Source: Desulfoluna sp942491485 (GTDB taxonomy: Bacteria > Desulfobacterota > Desulfobacteria > Desulfobacterales > Desulfolunaceae). From it: a DNA stretch of 64,000 nt. Within the stretch, counting starts at the first letter, position 1. Every line of letters begins with the position of its first letter. A program made the translations under genes and the position numbers. Below, in pieces: positions 53,929-63,800 of this stretch. The notes under the pieces were generated by a model. It had not been told where the DNA came from and ran no database searches. It worked only from the letters and a program-made list of their open reading frames with translations. Location of the stretch: contig CALOAX010000005.1 in assembly GCA_942491485.1 (NCBI GenBank), positions 62,001 through 126,000 on the forward strand, in the 5' to 3' direction.

Positions 53929-55614
53929 ATGAAAGAACTGGTTGGTGCAGAGACAAGCGGTGAGATGAAGCAGGAGTGGGTGAATCTGATACGGGTGTTT
54001 ACCTGTCCGGAAGATGAGACAACCCGGGCCGTACTGGTCCACCACATGCGGCAGATTCTCTTTGAACTCCATGATTTCCTGATTCAGAACGTGGGGATTA
54101 CCGAAGCGGTCAGCTTAAAGGAGATCTCAGATCGGTGCACCGATACGGTGATGAACCGAGATCCTGAAAAGCGACTGGCCGACGTCATCACCGGTGTCTT
54201 TGAGGAGATCGCTCCCCACGCCGTGAACGTGGCCTCTCCCTATTTTGTGGGGCACATGACGGCAGCCATTCCCTATTTTATGGTGCACCTCAAAGCCATT
54301 GTGGCGGCCCTGAACCAGAACGTGGTGAAGCTGGAAACCTCCAAAATGCTCTCCGTGCTGGAGAAGCAGGTGGTGGCCAAAGTCCATCGCATCATCTACG
54401 CCAAGGATGATGCCTTCTACAACGAGCATGTCCAGAACACCCACACCTCCCTCGGTTCTTTTACCGAAGGCGGCACCACCGCCAACCTAACCGCCCTCTG
54501 GGTGGCCCGAAACAAATCCCTGGGGCCTGTCGGAGATTTTAAGGGCGTCGAAGCCGAAGGGCTTCCGGCAGCCTATGCAGCCCACGGCATCGACCGGTGC
54601 GTGGTCCTTGTCTCCAAACGCTGCCACTACTCCCTGCGGAAATGCGGGGGGATCCTGGGTATCGGAAACGCCAACATCATTCCCGTGCCCGTGGACAGCA
54701 CCAACCGCATGCGGGTGGATCGCCTGGCCGAGATGATCGAAGGCTTTAAAAAAGAGGGCAGAACCAAGGTGATGGCCGTGGTCGCCGTGGCCGGAACCAC
54801 CGAGACCGGCAACGTGGATCGCCTGACCGAGATCAGTGCCATCTGCAGACGCGAGGGGATCTTTCTCCACGCCGACGCCGCCTGGGGCGGCCCCACCCTC
54901 ATGTCCGAGACATACGCCCCTATCCTTAAAGGGATCGAGCTGGTCGACTCCGTCACCATCGACGGCCACAAACAGTTCTACATGCCCATGAGCTGCGGCA
55001 TGATCTTCTTTAAAGACCCCACCAGCCTGGATGCCGTGGCCTACCACGCCAACTACATTATCCGAAAAGGGAGCGTGGACCTGGGCAGCAAAACCCTCTC
55101 AGGCTCCCGTGAAGCCAACTGCCTGATCCTGGACAGCGCCCTTAAAATCATGGGCAGCCGGGGCTACGGCATGCTCATCGATCACGGCATCGAACTGGCC
55201 CGGGACTTTGCCGAAGAGATCGAAAAACGCGACCTCTTTCAGCTGGTGACCCGGCCGGAACTCAATATCCTCACTTATCGCATCTGCCCGAAGCCTGTTC
55301 AGGAAGAGCTGAAACACGCCTCCGATGAACGGATCAATGAGGTCAACGAACACTTCAACGAGGTGAACCGCACCCTCCAGCAGGAACAGCGGGAAGCCGG
55401 CAACAGCTTTGTCTCCCGCACCGTCCTCGAACAGGAAACGGTCTTTCCCGGAGCTCCGGAAGGAAACGTCGTCGTCCTTCGAAGCGTCCTCATGAACCCT
55501 CTTACCACCATCGACGTCCTGCGCGATATCCTGGACGAGCAGGAATCCATCTACGCGGCCTTTCTTCAGGGCGCCTCCACCAAAAAAGGGCGACACCGGG
55601 GCGAGGAAGGGTAG
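53929..55614 (+). CDS. panP: PLP-dependent aspartate 1-decarboxylase-like protein (PanP family)
   Basis: 561 residues, group II decarboxylase fold. The wording ASPYFVGHMTAAIPYFMVHLKAIVAALNQNVVKLETSKMLSVLEKQV, GSFTEGGTTANLTALWVARNKSL, VAGTTETGNVDRLTEI, HADAAWGG (Asp316) and SVTIDGHKQFYMPMSCGMIFFKD (PLP Lys348) follows the PanP subfamily of Vibrio, which makes beta-alanine from aspartate for pantothenate, rather than the GadB or DDC groups. The start ATG at 53929 follows GTAGGGG. No pan genes lie next to it, so substrate is inferred from subfamily similarity only. Confidence 0.85.
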   Translation: MKELVGAETSGEMKQEWVNLIRVFTCPEDETTRAVLVHHMRQILFELHDFLIQNVGITEAVSLKEISDRCTDTVMNRDPEKRLADVITGVFEEIAPHAVNVASPYFVGHMTAAIPYFMVHLKAIVAALNQNVVKLETSKMLSVLEKQVVAKVHRIIYAKDDAFYNEHVQNTHTSLGSFTEGGTTANLTALWVARNKSLGPVGDFKGVEAEGLPAAYAAHGIDRCVVLVSKRCHYSLRKCGGILGIGNANIIPVPVDSTNRMRVDRLAEMIEGFKKEGRTKVMAVVAVAGTTETGNVDRLTEISAICRREGIFLHADAAWGGPTLMSETYAPILKGIELVDSVTIDGHKQFYMPMSCGMIFFKDPTSLDAVAYHANYIIRKGSVDLGSKTLSGSREANCLILDSALKIMGSRGYGMLIDHGIELARDFAEEIEKRDLFQLVTRPELNILTYRICPKPVQEELKHASDERINEVNEHFNEVNRTLQQEQREAGNSFVSRTVLEQETVFPGAPEGNVVVLRSVLMNPLTTIDVLRDILDEQESIYAAFLQGASTKKGRHRGEEG

Positions 55615-55639
55615 CCACAGAGGAAGGGCAAAAAGCCAT

Positions 55640-55682
55640 GCCTCCGGCGGCGAGGTGAGCCACCTCGAAAGCGGGTTGCGGC
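55640..55682. repeat. Composite repeat, proximal half
   Basis: GCCTCCGGCGGC, GAGGTG-AGC-CACCTC, GAAAGCGGGTTGCGG, then unrelated sequence. Segment 55690-56045 shows no gene. Confidence 0.75.
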
Positions 55683-56045
55683 CGCCTCCAGAGCTGAGGA
55701 TTGCTCAGGCTCTGGCACAAGCTTCGTGAAGTACAGGATAGGGTGACGTTGTGCCACTTGTATTTGCATTGGTCTGAATATCTCCAAGGATACCCTTAAT
55801 CCAAAACAGGCTCACTGATTCTCAAATGCCGTAGCCTTATGGCACGCTCAGCTCCTCATGTGGCTTCAATCACCCCAGAACGCAATAATCTCGCCATTCC
55901 CCGACCTCACCAATTGTTCAGCCAACGCCCCAAGTATCTACTCAAGGGTATTTCCGTCGACCCGCTGTAGGGTGCATTCATGCACCACTCTGGTGACGAC
56001 TCCAACTCATTCATCGCATTGATCCGAGGGTAACTGTTCAGCTAT

Positions 56046-56132
56046 GCCTCCGATGGGCGCTTTTTAAGACCTGTTTGTCAAACCCAGCTCATAAAAATTG
56101 GCAAAAGTTTGGCCCCCGGCAGGGCCGCCGGC
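56046..56132. repeat. Module B repeat, rearranged
   Basis: GCCTCCGATGGGCGCTTTTT, AGACCTGTTTGTCAAAC, CAAAAGTTTGG, CCCCGGCAGGGCCGCCGG. The module B pair points in the reverse direction behind a forward boundary. Confidence 0.75.
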
Positions 56133-56259
56133 AATATTGATCTGAATTGTTACATCCAAGGTTGATTCAGCCTCAAAACCATGTTTTGTTTGGGGCGAAT
56201 AGATTGCCGGCCGGGCAATCATGCAATTTATTAACTGTTTCTTTTAAAGTTGAGACAAG

Positions 56260-56811
56260 ATGATTCTTTTTGAAAAACCCGGAAAAACCAACACCGATGA
56301 TGTTCTGAAATGCGTCAAAGAGAAAGGGGAGGCCCTTGGCATCAAGACCTGTGTCCTCGCCACAACAAAGGGCTTCACGGCAGAGCGGGCGGCAGAGATC
56401 CTGGAAGGGTTCAACATTGTAGCCGTCACCCACTTTACAGGCCTGAAAGAGCCCAATTTCCAGGAACTGCCGGAAGAGACACGTGAACAGCTCCAAGCCT
56501 CCGGGGTGAAGGTCCTCACCTCCAGCCACTCCTTCTATGGTATCGGACGGGCCGTGCGCCTTCGGTTCAACACCTATCAGGTGGACGAGGTCATCGCCGA
56601 AACCCTCAAACTCTTCGGGGTGGGGGTGAAAGTGGCTGTGGAGGTCAGCCTCATGGCCGCCGATGCCGGCCTCATCAAAACCGGTGAAGACGTCCTCTGT
56701 GTGGGAGGCACCGGCAAAGGGGCTGATACCGCTGTAATCCTGCGCGCCGTCAATACCGGTGATTTTTTCAACCTGAAAATCCGTGAGATTCTCTGCAAGC
56801 CTGCGCTTTAA
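56260..56811 (+). CDS. Pyruvate kinase C-terminal-domain-like protein
   Basis: 183 residues that match the alpha/beta domain found at the C-terminus of pyruvate kinase and as a free protein in anaerobes and archaea: FEKPGKTNTDDVLKCVKEKGEALGIKTCVLATTKGFTAERAAEIL, FNIVAVTHFTGLKEPN, GVKVLTSSHSFYGIGRAVR, and the end GEDVLCVGGTGKGADTAVILRAVN. There is no kinase barrel, so it is not an enzyme of glycolysis; a regulatory or binding role is unknown. Start ATG has only a weak GAG upstream. Stand-alone gene. Confidence 0.82.
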   Translation: MILFEKPGKTNTDDVLKCVKEKGEALGIKTCVLATTKGFTAERAAEILEGFNIVAVTHFTGLKEPNFQELPEETREQLQASGVKVLTSSHSFYGIGRAVRLRFNTYQVDEVIAETLKLFGVGVKVAVEVSLMAADAGLIKTGEDVLCVGGTGKGADTAVILRAVNTGDFFNLKIREILCKPAL

Positions 56812-56961
56812 ACAACGGTGGGGCCGAATGGGCAGGTAAAGGCTGAGAACGGATTCGGCCTTGGTGAACATTGTCTGTGCGGTTGTTGCGGGGTGCGCCT
56901 GGCCTCTATCCCTATGAAGGCTTGGCTTTATTGCTGATACCCAAACGGAAAGGGGGCCCTT

Positions 56962-57387
56962 TTGAACGTTGATGTCACACGAAACCCCACGGAGGATGAT
57001 TTACGCCTTCTCAGTCATGGCCTTCGGTCCTACAACTCACAGCATATCGGTCACGCTGCAACAGAAGAGGACGTTCGGTTTGCCGTGTTTGCACGAAATG
57101 GGTCAGGCAAAATCATCGGTGGAATCAGAGCCATTGCGTTTTGGGACTGGCTTCATATTGAGCTCCTTTGGCTTGAAGAGGATGCGAGAGGGTCAGGTGC
57201 AGGGCGTCAACTGTTGTTTGCGGCTGAAGACTTTGCCATGAAGCATGGTTTTTTTCATTCACGCTTGGAAACCACCAGCTTTCAGGCGCGCAAGTTTTAT
57301 GAAAAACACGGGTATGACGTGTTTGGTGAATTGCGTGATTTGCCGAAAGGCTTCACCTCTTATTTTATGAAAAAGGCGTTGGTGTAG
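56962..57387 (+). CDS. GNAT-family N-acetyltransferase
   Basis: 141 residues. The acetyl-CoA loop is visible as LEEDARGSGAGRQLLFAAEDFAMKHG (V/L-x-x-x-x-R-G-x-G-x-G/A) preceded by the strand LHIELLWL, and followed by FQARKFYEKHGYDVFGEL, the usual end. Start codon is TTG at 56962 with AAAGGGGG upstream; no in-frame ATG gives the full first strand. Substrate unknown. Confidence 0.85.
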   Translation: MNVDVTRNPTEDDLRLLSHGLRSYNSQHIGHAATEEDVRFAVFARNGSGKIIGGIRAIAFWDWLHIELLWLEEDARGSGAGRQLLFAAEDFAMKHGFFHSRLETTSFQARKFYEKHGYDVFGELRDLPKGFTSYFMKKALV

Positions 57388-57403
57388 AACAACTCATCAA
57401 AGC

Positions 57404-57441
57404 AACCAGCTTTCAAGGTGGCTCACCGTGCTGCCGGAGGC
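57404..57441. repeat. Composite repeat, proximal hairpin fragment
   Basis: AACCAGCTTTCAAGGTG-GCT-CACCGTG then CTGCCGGAGGC, just before surE. Confidence 0.65.
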
Positions 57442-57479
57442 CGTTTCTTACCTGATTTTTTTATAGTGGAGTGTGGTGC

Positions 57480-58295
57480 ATGAGTGACGAGATGACAACG
57501 GCAGGAGGGATTTTTCTTACCAATGACGACGGCGTGGATTCACCGGGTCTTCTGGCTGCCGCCGAGGCGTTGAACTCATTGGCCAGGGTGAGCGTGGTGG
57601 CTCCGCTTAATCAGCAGACGGCCATGGGGCGGGCAAAGATAGGAAACCCCGACGCAACCCTTCTGCCACGGATCCTTCGTGTTGGGGGCGAAGACCTTCA
57701 AGCCTATGCCTGCGATGCCTCCCCTGCGGCTACTGTGGCCCATGGGCTGAACGTGATGCCCGAAAAGACCCCGAATCTGTTGGTCTCAGGGATCAACTAC
57801 GGCGAGAACCTCGGCGCAAACATCACAAGCTCCGGCACCGTGGGGGCGGCCATGGAGGCTGCGTACCGAGGTATTCCCTCCATCGCCATCTCCCTTGAGA
57901 CCCCCGTGAGCTCCCACTATGAATACACCGAGCAGGAGTGGGGCACAGCCATTCACTTTCTTCGCTATTTTGCAGGGGTCGTCTTAGAAAAAGGCCTGCC
58001 CCCGGATGTCCACATCTTAAAAATCGATGTCCCCAGAACCGCAACGCCCGACACCCCCTGGCGCCTGACCACTCTTTCCCCATTTCTCCACTACCAGGCA
58101 CAGCTGGACTCCCCCACCCTGGAGAGCCGCCTGCGCGATGTCAGGGTCGTTAAAGTGCACAACCTAGGCGAACCTGAAGAGACAGATGTCTACGCCCTCA
58201 GCACGGACAAGGTCATCTCCGTCACACCCCTGACCCTGGATCTTACATCCCGCGCCGAGTTCTCATCGATTCAATCCTGGCTGACGGAGGGGTAA
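57480..58295 (+). CDS. surE: 5'/3'-nucleotidase SurE
   Basis: 271 residues. The metal-binding start IFLTNDDGVDSPGLLAA, the SVVAPLNQQTAMGR segment, LVSGINYGENLGANITSSGTVGAAMEAAYRGIPSIAIS and the C-terminal dimer arm are all in family order. Dephosphorylates nucleoside monophosphates and is linked to stationary-phase survival. ATG at 57480 preceded by TGGAG; a GTG 9 bases upstream is an alternative. Followed by repeats, then trpS. Confidence 0.95.
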   Translation: MSDEMTTAGGIFLTNDDGVDSPGLLAAAEALNSLARVSVVAPLNQQTAMGRAKIGNPDATLLPRILRVGGEDLQAYACDASPAATVAHGLNVMPEKTPNLLVSGINYGENLGANITSSGTVGAAMEAAYRGIPSIAISLETPVSSHYEYTEQEWGTAIHFLRYFAGVVLEKGLPPDVHILKIDVPRTATPDTPWRLTTLSPFLHYQAQLDSPTLESRLRDVRVVKVHNLGEPEETDVYALSTDKVISVTPLTLDLTSRAEFSSIQSWLTEG

Positions 58296-58302
58296 GAGCC
58301 AA

Positions 58303-58432
58303 GCCTCCGGCGGCCCTGCCGGGGGCCAAGCTTTTGAAAAGTTTGATAAACAGGTCTTTAAAAATGAACCCTGGGAATTCTCGATTCAAAGGCGGATGTG
58401 ATTTGATTCGACGGACGAGGGGCAAAAGAGAT
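58303..58432. repeat. Composite module B+A repeat, truncated
   Basis: GCCTCCGGCGGCCCTGCCGG, AAGCTTTTGAAAAGTTTGAT, AAACAGGTCTT, GGCGGATGTG with centre CGACGGACGAGG; the second arm and proximal hairpin are missing. Confidence 0.85.
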
Positions 58433-58490
58433 CGTACCCACATCACTTCGGAGCTTGTGGAAGCATCTGAATAATCTCCAGCTATGGAGG

Positions 58491-58594
58491 CGGGCGCAGC
58501 CCGCGGCGAACGCCCTTGCGCTTTGCCCTGAGGAACGAAGGGGAAAGCGCAAGGGCAATCAGCTTTCGAGGTGGCTCACCTCGCCGCCGGAGGC
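58491..58594. repeat. Composite repeat, full reverse copy, CCTTGCG arm class
   Basis: CGGGC-GCA-GCCCG, GCCCTTGCGCTTTGCCC / GGGGAAAGCGCAAGGGC around TGAGGAACGAA, CGAGGTG-GCT-CACCTCG, GCCGCCGGAGGC. The 16-bp arms are almost perfectly paired. Confidence 0.92.
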
Positions 58595-58836
58595 AACGCT
58601 TTTAGTTTTCCCCATGCGGCTTCAATTCTATTGCCCTCTTGCATGAAGGGTGATAGATCCCCTGTCATGATGAACACAGTGACATACCCTTTGAATATGC
58701 CCATTTCCTGGTGGCGTTCCTGACGGAGCGGCGCCTGAATCTGTTTGTATTCATTTGCCGCCGAAGGGCGACAGGTGAATATGGATAGCGTGTATTTGTC
58801 TCCTTCGGTGGTTTAAACGAACCTAAGGAGAAAAAC

Positions 58837-59838
58837 ATGCAACAAAAAGTCCTCACGGGCGATCGCCCCACCGGTCCACTTCACCTCGGCCACTATGTTG
58901 GCTCCCTCAAGCAGCGCGTTGAGCTGCAGAACACCTCGTCCCAGACAGTTCTTATTGCCGACCTGCAGGGGCTGACAGACAACGGTCACAACCCGCGCAA
59001 GGTGTCTGACAATATTCTGAATGTGCTGGCCGATTACCTGGCCGTCGGCATCGACCCCGAGCGCACAACGATCTGCCTTCAATCCGCACTGCCGGCACTG
59101 TCCGAGCTCACCATGTACTATTCCAACCTGGTGACGGTCTCACGGCTTCAAAGAAACCCCACCGTCAAAGCGGAAATTGCCAGCAAGAAATTCGGCAGTT
59201 CCATCCCTGCAGGGTTCCTCTCGTACCCCATCAGTCAGGCGGCAGATATTACCGCATTCCGGGCCACATTGGTCCCAGTGGGGGATGACCAGCTGCCCAT
59301 GATCGAGTTTACAAATGAGATTGTCCGGAAGGTTAACAGCGTCGCTGGAAAAGAGGTCCTGGTGGAGTGCAGGCCACTTCTCAGCAAGGTCTCTCGACTG
59401 CCGGGCGTGGATGGTAAGGCGAAAATGTCCAAGTCACTGGGCAACTCCATCACTTTGGGAAGCGATGAGGCAGAGATCAGGCGGGCGGTTAAAAAAATGT
59501 ACACCGACCCGGGCCACCTGCGCATAGAGGACCCGGGCAAGGTGGAGGGCAACGTCGTGTTTACGTACCTGGATGCGTTCTATCCTGATGACGCACACGT
59601 CCGGCAGCTGAAGGAACACTACGAGCGTGGCGGCCTGGCCGACAGTCAGCTGAAGAACACCCTCGAAGAGTGCCTGCAGGAATTTCTGAGACCCATCAGA
59701 GAGCGCAGGGCAACATTCATGGCCGACAAAGCCCAGCTCACAGACATCTTGCGCGCCGGCACAGGTAAAGCACAATCAGAAACCGAAGGGATCGTCCAGG
59801 ATGTGAAGGCCGCCTTCGGTCTGGATATTCTCGGGTGA
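58837..59838 (+). CDS. trpS: Tryptophanyl-tRNA synthetase
   Basis: 333 residues, class Ic synthetase. HIGH-type motif PLHLGHYVG (14-22), VLIADLQGLTDN, YPISQAADITAFRATLVPVGDDQLPMIEFTNEIVRKVN for tryptophan binding and KMSKS at 196-200. Charges tRNA-Trp. AAGGAG lies 6 bases before the ATG. The upstream region (58595-58836) shows no T-box or trp-leader peptide that I can identify. Confidence 0.96.
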   Translation: MQQKVLTGDRPTGPLHLGHYVGSLKQRVELQNTSSQTVLIADLQGLTDNGHNPRKVSDNILNVLADYLAVGIDPERTTICLQSALPALSELTMYYSNLVTVSRLQRNPTVKAEIASKKFGSSIPAGFLSYPISQAADITAFRATLVPVGDDQLPMIEFTNEIVRKVNSVAGKEVLVECRPLLSKVSRLPGVDGKAKMSKSLGNSITLGSDEAEIRRAVKKMYTDPGHLRIEDPGKVEGNVVFTYLDAFYPDDAHVRQLKEHYERGGLADSQLKNTLEECLQEFLRPIRERRATFMADKAQLTDILRAGTGKAQSETEGIVQDVKAAFGLDILG

Positions 59839-59849
59839 ACTGAGACGGT

Positions 59850-59955
59850 GCCTCCGGCGGCGAGGTGGAGCCACCTCGAAAGCGGGTTGCCATTGCGCTT
59901 TGCCCTTCGTTCCTCAGGGCAAAGCGCAATGGCGTTCGCCGCGGGCTGCGCCCCC
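59850..59955. repeat. Composite repeat, full forward copy with perfect 16-bp arms
   Basis: GCCTCCGGCGGC, GAGGTG-GAG-CCACCTC, arms CCATTGCGCTTTGCCC (59890-59905) and GGGCAAAGCGCAATGG (59917-59932) around TTCGTTCCTCA, then GCGGGC-TGC-GCCC. Last copy seen in the window. Confidence 0.95.
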
Positions 59956-60810
59956 ACTCTATGCTGGCGGTTGTTCAAACACCTTTATAATTCCAGGGGC
60001 GCATTTTGACATTTGACACAATCTTTTTTATTCGTTTCAAGGGTGTCTGCCCCAATGACGAAACTCGTAACCCATGGTTTTTCACTGACTCCATGGCAGG
60101 TTTGCCATCATCGTGAGTGCGAAGGGAAAGCTCGTCACCTGCCAGTGCTGTTAAAAACTGCACAGCACTATCGCGATAGAGCCTACCTGGAACAAATCCT
60201 TCCATCATCAGTCCACAGCAATTTTTCTTCTATGTATCCGTATGCATCCGATACTGAGCCTCTGTGGCGAATGAAATAGAGATAACCTACGTACTCAGAA
60301 TCTGTAAGGAAGATAATGAGAACGTGTTTTTGAATTATTTCTTTTGTTGTTTGTGGCTTGATGTTTATTTCTATAATTATCAAATGATTAAACATGTTGT
60401 TATTGTGGTGAACATATGTATACTGTGCGTTAATATTTGTTTGTGTTGGAGTGTTGTTTGCGAAAGATATAGTAATTTCTTCACAATACGGGATCATATC
60501 TGCACAGCCCCATAATCAATACACAGGTCTGAGCTGTGTAGGTGATGGTCTGCGCCATCGTTTCGGGTAAAATCATCCCAGTTGAGGAAGATACCCGAGG
60601 CTTGAGTGGCACCTGCCTTTGTTTTATCAATTGTCAATTGAAGGTCGTTTTTCAAGAAATAGGTCGTTCTGCGTGAGATTTAGTGCGGAAAATGCGGGAC
60701 GAAAATAGTGGGTGTATACACAACACAGCTCGCATTTGGAGCGATATGATCCCAGTGCTCTGTATCATGTGTCGGGTAATTCATGATTTTATCAGTAGGA
60801 GATCAGTAAT
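59956..60810. other. AT-rich border region without recognisable gene
   Basis: After the last repeat the DNA becomes markedly AT-rich (especially 60300-60480). Short frames on both strands at 60003-60279 and 59975-60208 could be remnants, but I recognise no family. A 7-1-7 palindrome TCAATTG-T-CAATTGA lies at 60627-60641, 170 bp before the big lipoprotein gene. Confidence 0.5.
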
Positions 60811-63800
60811 ATGTTGCCGATTCGGAAACTATCTTATTTTTTATTACTGCTAAGTATATCTTTTCTCGCCGGCTGTGAAATTGAGGGCTATTTCAGGGCT
60901 GAGCCGAATACAATTATTCGGGGTGAATCTGCTACTCTGGTATGGGATCTTGAACAATATTCAGCTCAGGCTGATAGTGCATCCATTGAACCGGAAATAG
61001 GCTCTGTACGGGTTAACGGGACATACATCGTGCGTCCGGATGAAACGACTACGTATACAATTACCTGGACCGGAAAAGATAAAAGCGGCAAAGAAGGAAC
61101 GGCAACGGAAAAAACCACAGTTACCGTTATTCAACCTCCTGAATGTTCCCTTGAAGCATCTTCAGATACAATCATAGAAGGTGAGCCGGTAACCCTGTCT
61201 TGGGCCTCGAAAAATGGGGACTCCTATATCATCGAGCCCCAAGTGGGTACTGTTGTTGACCCTGAGGGAGCGCGAGTGGTTTATCCGGCAGGAGATACCA
61301 CATACACCCTGAAGGTTTCCGGGCCTGGTGGAACAGCAGAGGCTTCAGTCTTAATCACGACCCGACCGTCTATAGCCATAACAGAACCCGATGGGGTAAG
61401 GGATTACGCTCATGGGAGTTTTGTCGTGAAATGGGCTGACGTGGACACCGACGACAACGCAAAAATATCACTTTATTATGATACGGATAACACCGGTGCC
61501 GATGGGACTCTTATTGCCGATGGTATTGATGAAGATCAAGATAGCAGTCATGATACGGCAACTTGGCCTACAGAACAAGTCCCTGAAGGTTCATATTACA
61601 TCTATGCAGTAATCGATGACGGAAAAAGCGAACCTGTTATAGACTATACTGAGTTCAAGGTTGTCGTTGATCATCATACACCTAGGTTAAATGACATCTC
61701 CTCTAAATCAGTTACCGAACTGAAGACACTGTCATTTAACATCAGCGCAATTGATCCCAACTCCGATCCCCTGTCTTTTTATGCAACAAATCTTCCCGAG
61801 GGTGCTTCTTTTAATGCAAGCTCTCGCGCTTTTTTCTGGACTCCATCATTGGGACAATCCGGTATCTATGATGTTCAGTTCTCAGTTGCTGACGGACTGA
61901 ATACAGACACTATTGATGTTCAGATTACAGTTAATAAACACCCTGTTTCCGTTACCCTGAATGCTAATCCAAAGTTAATTAAATGCGGTGAACCTACTGT
62001 CCTGTCATGGTCATCGATCTATGCCGATTCTTATACGATTGAACCGGATGTTGGGACATTTGACGCCGAAGGCTCGGTCTCTGTGGCTCCTTCTGCGCCT
62101 ACCACATATACCATTACGGCAACCGGTGAGAGCGGAACGGCAACAGACTGGGTAACCGTTGGGATTAACCCGCCGAAAGTAATTGTAAGCAGCAACCCTT
62201 CAGAGATTCAACACGGTGAATCGGCGACAATTTCATGGAGTACCAGCTGTGCAGACTCCTGTGTCATCGAACCGGAAGTGGGTGGCAATTTATTAAGTGG
62301 CTCTGCTATCGTTATACCTGACCATAGTACTGTATACACAGTTTCGGCTACCGGCCCCGGAGGGACCACTCAAAAAAGTATCAAGGTAAAGGTTGCCGGT
62401 CCGCCCATTGTTAAGCTTTCTCTTTCTCAGTCAGAAATCACATATGGCGATTCCGTAACACTAAGCTGGTCTGTGAATAATGTAAGTCCCAATGCATTTA
62501 TCAACCAAGGGATCGGTTCGGTGGAATGTGAGGGAAGCAGAGAATTTAAACCCGATTACACAACAACGTATGCCATCAGTGCTTCAAATGAAAACAAGTC
62601 AGTATTTCATACCATAACGGTCCGTGTTGTGGGGAGCCCCCCACCGGAAGCTCTGCCCGAAGGATCATTCGGTGAACAATATCAGGACCTGGTTCCCGTC
62701 GATGTAAGTCTCAAATCATATGATGAGAAGCGGTTTGTTGTTTTGACGGGAATTATAAAAAAACTTGACAATTTACCGCTTTCCGGAGTTCGAGTCGAGG
62801 TTTTTAATCATCCGGAATATGGTTCCGCCTTGACTGATTCAGAAGGGCGTTATTCTATCCCTGCCGAGGGTGGAGAGCTGTTGAAATTGGTTTATACAAA
62901 AGAGGGCTACATTACCTCTCACAGGCAAAAAGAAACTCCATGGAACGATGTTGTTATATTTGACCCCATCACTTTGATCAAGAAAGATCGATCCACGACA
63001 GTGGTGTTTGATGGAAACCCAGGCACCATAATCACACATAAAAGCACGGGAATCGTTGATCCAGAGTTCGGAAACCGGTCGTGTACTATGGTATTTACCG
63101 GCGACAACATGGCTTATGAAATGGATAAGTACGGCAATGTAATTCGTCCGCTCTCCTCAATTACTACACGAGCAACCGAGTTTATAACGCCCGAATCCAT
63201 GCCAAGCATTCTTCCTCCTCTTTCTGCATATACCTACTGCGCAGAACTTGGCGTGGATGGCGTTGAACGGGTGAAATTTGACAAACCGGTTATCGTGTAT
63301 GTTGATAATTTTCTTGATTTTCCGGTGGGGGGCATTGTGCCTGTCGGATATTATGATAGGGATAAAGGAGTGTGGGTTCCTTCAGAAAATGGCGTGGTTG
63401 TGGAACTTCTGGATACCAATTTAGACGGAGTTGTTGATGCCCTTGACAGTGACGGGGACGGAGATCCTGACGACCTTGATCAAGACGGTTTGTTTTTAGA
63501 TGAAATTAAAGGGTTGGAAAATCCTAAGGATTATACCCCCGGAACCGCTTACTGGAGAGTCTCTTTAAATCATTTTACTCCCGAGGATTTTAATTGGCCG
63601 CATGGTGCACCGGAGGATGCCATTTCTCCAAATCCGGATGGAGAACCGTCACTGGGTTCAGGCCCTCCACCCTGTTTTGCTGCAGGGACGCTTGTTAAAA
63701 CTACCCATGGGCTTATTCCTATTGAACAAATTAATGAGCAACATCATGTTTGGTCTTTCGATGAAAAAACAGGTGAGATAGAGGCAAATAAAGTGTCTCG

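Noticed and set aside
59975..60279. Short overlapping frames on both strands, perhaps a degraded transposase or toxin piece
   Set aside because: No family resemblance and no ribosome-binding site; kept only as an unexplained border region.
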